This document shows positions 16,142 through 19,579 of a stretch of 19,579 nucleotides of DNA, piece by piece. Source of the DNA: an uncultured Formosa sp. Its GTDB lineage: Bacteria > Bacteroidota > Bacteroidia > Flavobacteriales > Flavobacteriaceae. The notes under the pieces were generated by a model. The model was not told where the DNA came from, made no database searches, and was given only the letters and a program-made list of their open reading frames with translations. Each line of letters starts with the position of its first letter. The first letter of the stretch is position 1. Location of the stretch: assembly GCA_902516685.1 (NCBI GenBank), contig CABXZJ010000017.1:1-19579 (forward strand). The letters are read 5' to 3'. Made by a program: the position numbers and the translations under genes.

Positions 16142-18745
16142 TTGACTAAAAAAGTAAAAAAAGAGACGCCTCTAATGAAACAGTACAATGCTATAAAGGC
16201 AAAGTATCCAGATGCCTTATTATTGTTTCGAGTAGGAGATTTTTATGAGACTTTTGGAATTGATGCTGTTAAAGCTTCCAAAATTTTGGATATAATTTTA
16301 ACAAAGCGTGGAGCAGGTAGCCAAAGTGAAACAGAACTTGCAGGCTTCCCCCACCATTCACTTAACACATACTTACCTAAATTAGTAAAGGCAGGGCAGC
16401 GGGTTGCTATATGTGATCAATTGGAAGATCCTAAAAAAACAAAAAAAATAGTAAAGCGTGGTGTAACCGAATTAATCACACCCGGAGTATCTCTTAACGA
16501 CGAGGTGTTAAATTCTAAAACTAATAACTTCTTAGCTTCAGTTTATTTTGGTGATAACATTGGAGCTTCTTTTTTGGACGTTTCCACAGGTGAGTTTTTA
16601 ACTGCTCAGGGTAGCGCAGCATATGTTTCAAAATTATTACAAAATTTCCGGCCTAGTGAAGTGCTTGTTGAAAAGCAAAAGCGTAGAGAGTTTAGTAAGG
16701 CTTTTGGTAATAATTTTCATGAATTTTACTTAGATAATTGGGTGTTTCAAAACGATTATGCTAACGAATCTTTGTGTCAGCATTTTCAAACCAAGTCTTT
16801 GAAAGGTTTTGGTGTAGACACTCTAAATAGTGGCTTGGTAGCCTCTGGTGCCATACTACATTACCTTGGGGAAACACAACACCATAAACTTCAGCACATT
16901 ACCTCTATTGAGCGTCTTTTAGAAGCTGATTTTGTTTGGATGGATGAATTTACCATTAGAAATTTAGAGTTGTATCATTCTAATAATCAAAATGCGGTTA
17001 CTCTTATCAAGATTATTGATAAAACTCTATCCCCAATGGGTGGAAGACTTCTTAAGCGTTGGTTGGCACTACCATTAAAATCAGTAAAGGATATAAAAGA
17101 TCGCCACAACGTAGTCTTTTACTTTTATGAGAATAAATCCACATTGACAAACTTACAATCACATTTGAAAGGAATTGGAGATTTGGAACGTCTTATTTCT
17201 AAAGTAGCAACAACTAAAGTCAATCCACGTGAAGTTGTACAATTAAAAAACTCATTAGAACAATTACTTCCCGTAAAAACAATTGCATTAGATAGTAATC
17301 AAGCTGCTTTGAATATAATTGGGAAAAAAATAAATAACTGCGAAGAGTTGCGATTTAAAATCAGTGCAACCTTAAATGAAGATGCACCAGTCAATATACT
17401 TAAAGGTAATACTATTGCATCTTCAGCTAATAATGAATTAGCATCTTTACGTGATATTGCTTATTCAGGAAAAGATTATTTAGATCAGATGTTAGTACGA
17501 GAGAGTGAGGCCACAGGAATTTCCTCTTTGAAAATTGCTTCTAATAATGTATTTGGCTACTATATAGAGGTGCGGAACACTCATAAAGATAAGGTTCCTG
17601 ATCATTGGATCAGAAAACAAACGCTAGTCAATGCTGAGCGATACATCACTTCTGAACTGAAAGAGTACGAACAAAAAATATTAGGAGCTGAAGATCAAAT
17701 TTTAGCTATTGAGCAACGCCTTTTTTCAGAGCTTATTTCATGGATGCACGACCATATCAAAGCTGTACAGCAAAACGCTCATTTAGTAGCTCAATTGGAT
17801 TGTTTAAGTTCTTTTGCACATTTGGCAAAACAAAATCGGTATATATGCCCGGATCTTGATGATTCTTTTGACTTAGACATCAAACAAGGACGTCATCCAG
17901 TAATTGAAAAGCAATTGCCTTTGGGTGAAACCTACGTTGCAAATGATGTCTTTCTAGATCGTGAAACGCAGCAAATTATAATGATTACTGGCCCAAATAT
18001 GTCTGGTAAATCAGCTATTCTACGTCAAACTGCTTTAATTGTACTAATGGCTCAAATTGGAAGTTTTGTACCTGCTACTAAAGCAAGAATAGGCGTAGTT
18101 GATAAACTCTTTACTCGAGTAGGCGCAAGTGATAATATTTCAATAGGAGAGTCTACATTTATGGTTGAGATGAATGAAACAGCGTCAATTTTGAATAATA
18201 TTTCTGAGCGCAGCTTGGTTCTGTTGGATGAGATTGGACGTGGCACAAGTACTTATGATGGAATTTCTATTGCATGGGCTATTAGTGAATATTTACACGA
18301 ACACACAGCACGTGCTAAAACTCTTTTTGCTACACACTACCACGAGCTTAATGAAATGTCGGAAACTTTTTCACGAATTAAAAACTTTAATGTTGCAGTC
18401 AAAGAATTAAAAAATAATGTTTTATTTTTAAGAACTTTGGTTCGTGGAGGAAGTCAGCACAGCTTTGGGATTCATGTTGCTAAAATGGCTGGTATGCCAA
18501 AGACAGTTTTGGATCGTTCTAAAAAAATATTGAAACAGCTTGAAAAATCACACTCTAGTGAAGAGCTTACTGCTAAAGTAAAAGATCTAAACTCAGAGAT
18601 GCAGTTAAGCTTTTTTAATTTAGACGACCCATTGTTAGAGGAATTAAAAGCAGATATTTTAGATACAGATATTGATCGTTTAACCCCTATGGAAGCTTTG
18701 ATGAAGCTCAATGAAATTAAGCGCAAGCTCTCGAACAAAAAATAA
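16142..18745 (+). CDS. mutS: DNA mismatch repair protein MutS
   Basis: MutS recognises base mismatches and small loops and recruits MutL for repair. The 867-residue protein is complete. The mismatch-reading Phe-X-Glu motif is at 34-36 (GDFYETFG) in domain I. The connector, lever and clamp domains occupy the middle. The ATPase has Walker [10 protein letters not shown] (616-624), Walker [11 protein letters not shown] (692-701), then TSTYDG and the [10 protein letters not shown] segment. The C-terminus ([17 protein letters not shown]) is the usual helical dimerisation tail. The start appears to be TTG 16142, since the segment [14 protein letters not shown] before the first internal ATG is conserved in flavobacterial MutS; the next in-frame ATG (residue 12) would delete it. 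It is a single gene, divergent from the methyltransferase, with tRNA genes 88 bp downstream under their own promoter. Confidence 0.97.
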   Translation: MTKKVKKETPLMKQYNAIKAKYPDALLLFRVGDFYETFGIDAVKASKILDIILTKRGAGSQSETELAGFPHHSLNTYLPKLVKAGQRVAICDQLEDPKKTKKIVKRGVTELITPGVSLNDEVLNSKTNNFLASVYFGDNIGASFLDVSTGEFLTAQGSAAYVSKLLQNFRPSEVLVEKQKRREFSKAFGNNFHEFYLDNWVFQNDYANESLCQHFQTKSLKGFGVDTLNSGLVASGAILHYLGETQHHKLQHITSIERLLEADFVWMDEFTIRNLELYHSNNQNAVTLIKIIDKTLSPMGGRLLKRWLALPLKSVKDIKDRHNVVFYFYENKSTLTNLQSHLKGIGDLERLISKVATTKVNPREVVQLKNSLEQLLPVKTIALDSNQAALNIIGKKINNCEELRFKISATLNEDAPVNILKGNTIASSANNELASLRDIAYSGKDYLDQMLVRESEATGISSLKIASNNVFGYYIEVRNTHKDKVPDHWIRKQTLVNAERYITSELKEYEQKILGAEDQILAIEQRLFSELISWMHDHIKAVQQNAHLVAQLDCLSSFAHLAKQNRYICPDLDDSFDLDIKQGRHPVIEKQLPLGETYVANDVFLDRETQQIIMITGPNMSGKSAILRQTALIVLMAQIGSFVPATKARIGVVDKLFTRVGASDNISIGESTFMVEMNETASILNNISERSLVLLDEIGRGTSTYDGISIAWAISEYLHEHTARAKTLFATHYHELNEMSETFSRIKNFNVAVKELKNNVLFLRTLVRGGSQHSFGIHVAKMAGMPKTVLDRSKKILKQLEKSHSSEELTAKVKDLNSEMQLSFFNLDDPLLEELKADILDTDIDRLTPMEALMKLNEIKRKLSNKK

Positions 18746-18765
18746 GGACAAAAATTAAAAAAACC

Positions 18766-18795
18766 TTTGGTATTCTTAGAAAAATATTAAATTTG
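18766..18795 (+). promoter_or_regulatory. Bacteroidota-type promoter for the tRNA pair
   Basis: TTTG at 18766-18769, an 18-base spacer, and TAAATTTG at 18788-18795 match the Bacteroidota promoter pattern. The expected start near 18802 gives a leader of about 32 bases before tRNA-Gly, to be removed by RNase P. It lies in the 88-bp gap after mutS, where nothing else is seen. Confidence 0.75.
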
Positions 18796-18833
18796 CAACC
18801 CCGTTGTTATTTAGTGGGATGTTCATATAAATC

Positions 18834-18905
18834 GCGAAAGTAGCTCAGGGGTAGAGCATCACCTTGCCAAGGTGGGGGTCGCGGGTTCAAATCCCGTCTT
18901 TCGCT
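18834..18905 (+). tRNA. tRNA-Gly (anticodon GCC)
   Basis: A full cloverleaf can be drawn. The acceptor stem GCGAAAG pairs with CTTTCGC. The D arm has GCTC and GAGC. The anticodon stem TCACC/GGTGG carries loop TTGCCAA with anticodon GCC at 18866-18868. The T arm GCGGG/CCCGT has loop TTCAAAT. The discriminator base is T. The 3' CCA is not encoded, so it must be added by the nucleotidyltransferase. It is the first gene of a two-tRNA transcript. Confidence 0.97.
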
Positions 18906-18925
18906 CTAAACTTTTTAAGTCTTAT

Positions 18926-19012
18926 GCTGAAGTGGTGGAATTGGTAGACACGTTGGACTTAAAATCCAATGGCCATTAGGCCGTACGGGTTCAAGTCCCG
19001 TCTTCAGTACCA
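18926..19012 (+). tRNA. tRNA-Leu (anticodon UAA), CCA encoded
   Basis: This is a class II tRNA with a long variable arm. The acceptor GCTGAAG pairs with CTTCAGT, with a G-U at 1-72 as in many Leu tRNAs. The anticodon stem TTGGA/TCCAA holds loop CTTAAAA with anticodon TAA at 18960-18962. The variable arm contains GGCC ATTA GGCC. The T arm ACGGG/CCCGT has loop TTCAAGT. Discriminator A is at 19009, followed by CCA at 19010-19012. The terminator hairpin begins at the very next base. It lies 20 bases after tRNA-Gly. Confidence 0.97.
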
Positions 19013-19041
19013 AACCCGCAATTAAATTGCGGGTTTTTTTT
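19013..19041 (+). terminator. Intrinsic terminator of the tRNA transcript
   Basis: A perfect 10-bp stem, AACCCGCAAT / ATTGCGGGTT, with a 3-base loop is followed by a run of T residues. It is the only strong factor-independent terminator I can see in the window. Its first base directly follows the CCA of tRNA-Leu. Confidence 0.92.
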
Positions 19042-19092
19042 ATTTAACATATCTTTCATTACTAAGAGAGGTAAATTAACTAGCTTAGTCAA

Positions 19093-19434
19093 ATGAAAAA
19101 GATAATTGTTTTATTTGCTGGGGTGTCCCATTTTTTTTATGGTCTTTTGAGTCTATATCTTCCATTTTATAAGTCAGAATTTGTTAGATATGGTTTTGGC
19201 GCTTTCAGGGAACTAATAGGTGGGGTACAAATGATATTTGGCCTTAGTTTATTAGTTGGATTATACCTCTACAAACTAAGATTATTATCTTCACTTTTTT
19301 TGTCAATACTTATGGCTGGAGCTCTGGGTACTCGTATTTATATAGGAGATGGTTTTTTAGAATCTGCACCGGCATTATTTTATTTAACAATTAATTTATT
19401 TATATTTATTAACGCTAAAAATATTAAAAAATGA
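19093..19434 (+). CDS. DoxX-like small membrane protein
   Basis: A 113-residue protein with about four hydrophobic helices (about 3-25, 40-60, 62-78 and 88-108) and a basic C-terminus (NAKNIKK), so it is an integral inner membrane protein. The motif-like stretch KSEFVRYGFGAFRELIGGVQM resembles the loop and second helix of the DoxX-like superfamily, whose members have ill-defined roles in membrane redox or stress. There are no Cys residues and no catalytic motif. ATG 19093 is a good start (MKKIIVLFAG). A partial -7 box (TATCTTTC, 19050-19057) lies between the tRNA terminator and the gene. Its TGA overlaps the ATG of the next gene (ATGA), so the two are coupled. The family call is tentative. 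Confidence 0.65.
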   Translation: MKKIIVLFAGVSHFFYGLLSLYLPFYKSEFVRYGFGAFRELIGGVQMIFGLSLLVGLYLYKLRLLSSLFLSILMAGALGTRIYIGDGFLESAPALFYLTINLFIFINAKNIKK

Positions 19435-19579
19435 AATATATAAAACAAATTCTAGTCTTGTTCGTTTCAATTACAGTTCTAAATGTTTGGTTAATAAGAT
19501 TCAATAATGCGACTATCTTTCGTGGTGGTGATGCAGCTAACATGCTTGAAGAGTTTATTGTTTATGGATTTGATAAGCC
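19431..19579 (+). CDS. DoxX-like membrane protein (5' part only)
   Basis: Only the first 49 residues are present; the gene runs off the right edge. It opens with ATG 19431 inside an ATGA overlap with the preceding gene. It has an N-terminal hydrophobic helix (about 6-22, ILVLFVSITVLNVWLIR), then FNNATIFRGGDAANMLEEF and IVYGFDK. The RGG ... MLEEFxxYG pattern is what I recall from flavobacterial DoxX-like proteins and parallels the SEFVRYG stretch of its upstream neighbour. The pair therefore looks like two related small membrane proteins, possibly partners or products of duplication. The fragment is too short for a firm call. Confidence 0.55.
   Translation, partial: MKYIKQILVLFVSITVLNVWLIRFNNATIFRGGDAANMLEEFIVYGFDK

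Noticed and set aside
18472..18738. An 88-codon open frame on the minus strand inside mutS
   Set aside because: It is wholly antisense to the conserved MutS C-terminal domain, has a low-complexity Ser-rich translation and no promoter; it is a shadow frame.
1..19579. Mobile element, CRISPR array, toxin-antitoxin, phage or biosynthetic cluster hidden in the window
   Set aside because: I found no direct-repeat arrays, transposase or integrase motifs, attachment-site duplication at the tRNA genes, or unexplained gaps over about 110 bases; the gene content is conserved housekeeping.

Overview
The window looks like chromosomal DNA from a marine-type member of the Flavobacteriia (phylum Bacteroidota). 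The evidence is very AT-rich sequence, several promoters of the Bacteroidota type (TTTG, 18-19 bp spacer, TAnnTTTG), almost no Shine-Dalgarno sequences, and hallmark lineage genes: a PorG/DUF6089 protein beside uppS-bamA-ompH, a folK-deoxynucleoside kinase fusion, a GH3 enzyme beside DUF2797, and a trigger factor with an eroded PPIase domain. It is compact, with no gene-free stretch over about 110 bases. I see no insertion sequence, prophage, CRISPR array, rRNA or defence island.

Layout. 1-6291, minus strand, reading leftward: CBS/ACT-like protein, nadK, porG, uppS, bamA and ompH (cut by the window edge). This is an envelope-biogenesis block: UppS makes the lipid carrier, BamA inserts outer membrane beta-barrels, OmpH/Skp chaperones them across the periplasm, and PorG belongs to the type IX secretion system. 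6380-7857, plus strand: pdxJ (vitamin B6) overlapping an alpha/beta hydrolase. 7931-11255, plus strand: tig-clpP-clpX, a protein folding and degradation operon behind a clear promoter. 11264-16043: single genes in alternating orientation, comprising a GH3-family adenylating enzyme (-), DUF2797 (+), a queuosine-precursor transporter (-), folK-dNK (+) and a TrmH-family methyltransferase (-). 16142-18745: mutS (+). 18834-19041: tRNA-Gly(GCC) and tRNA-Leu(UAA) with their own promoter and a strong terminator. 19093 to the end: two small DoxX-like membrane proteins, the second cut by the window edge.

Most of this is conserved housekeeping DNA, and I do not see a convincing undescribed system. The points most worth a second look are the C-terminal Cys-X-Cys of PorG, the CBS/ACT-like protein upstream of nadK, the GH3/DUF2797 pair, the folK-dNK fusion, the helical insertion in the BamA barrel, and the tRNA-Leu whose encoded CCA directly abuts the terminator hairpin. 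Several starts were moved from the longest possible reading frame, and the reasons are given for each gene.
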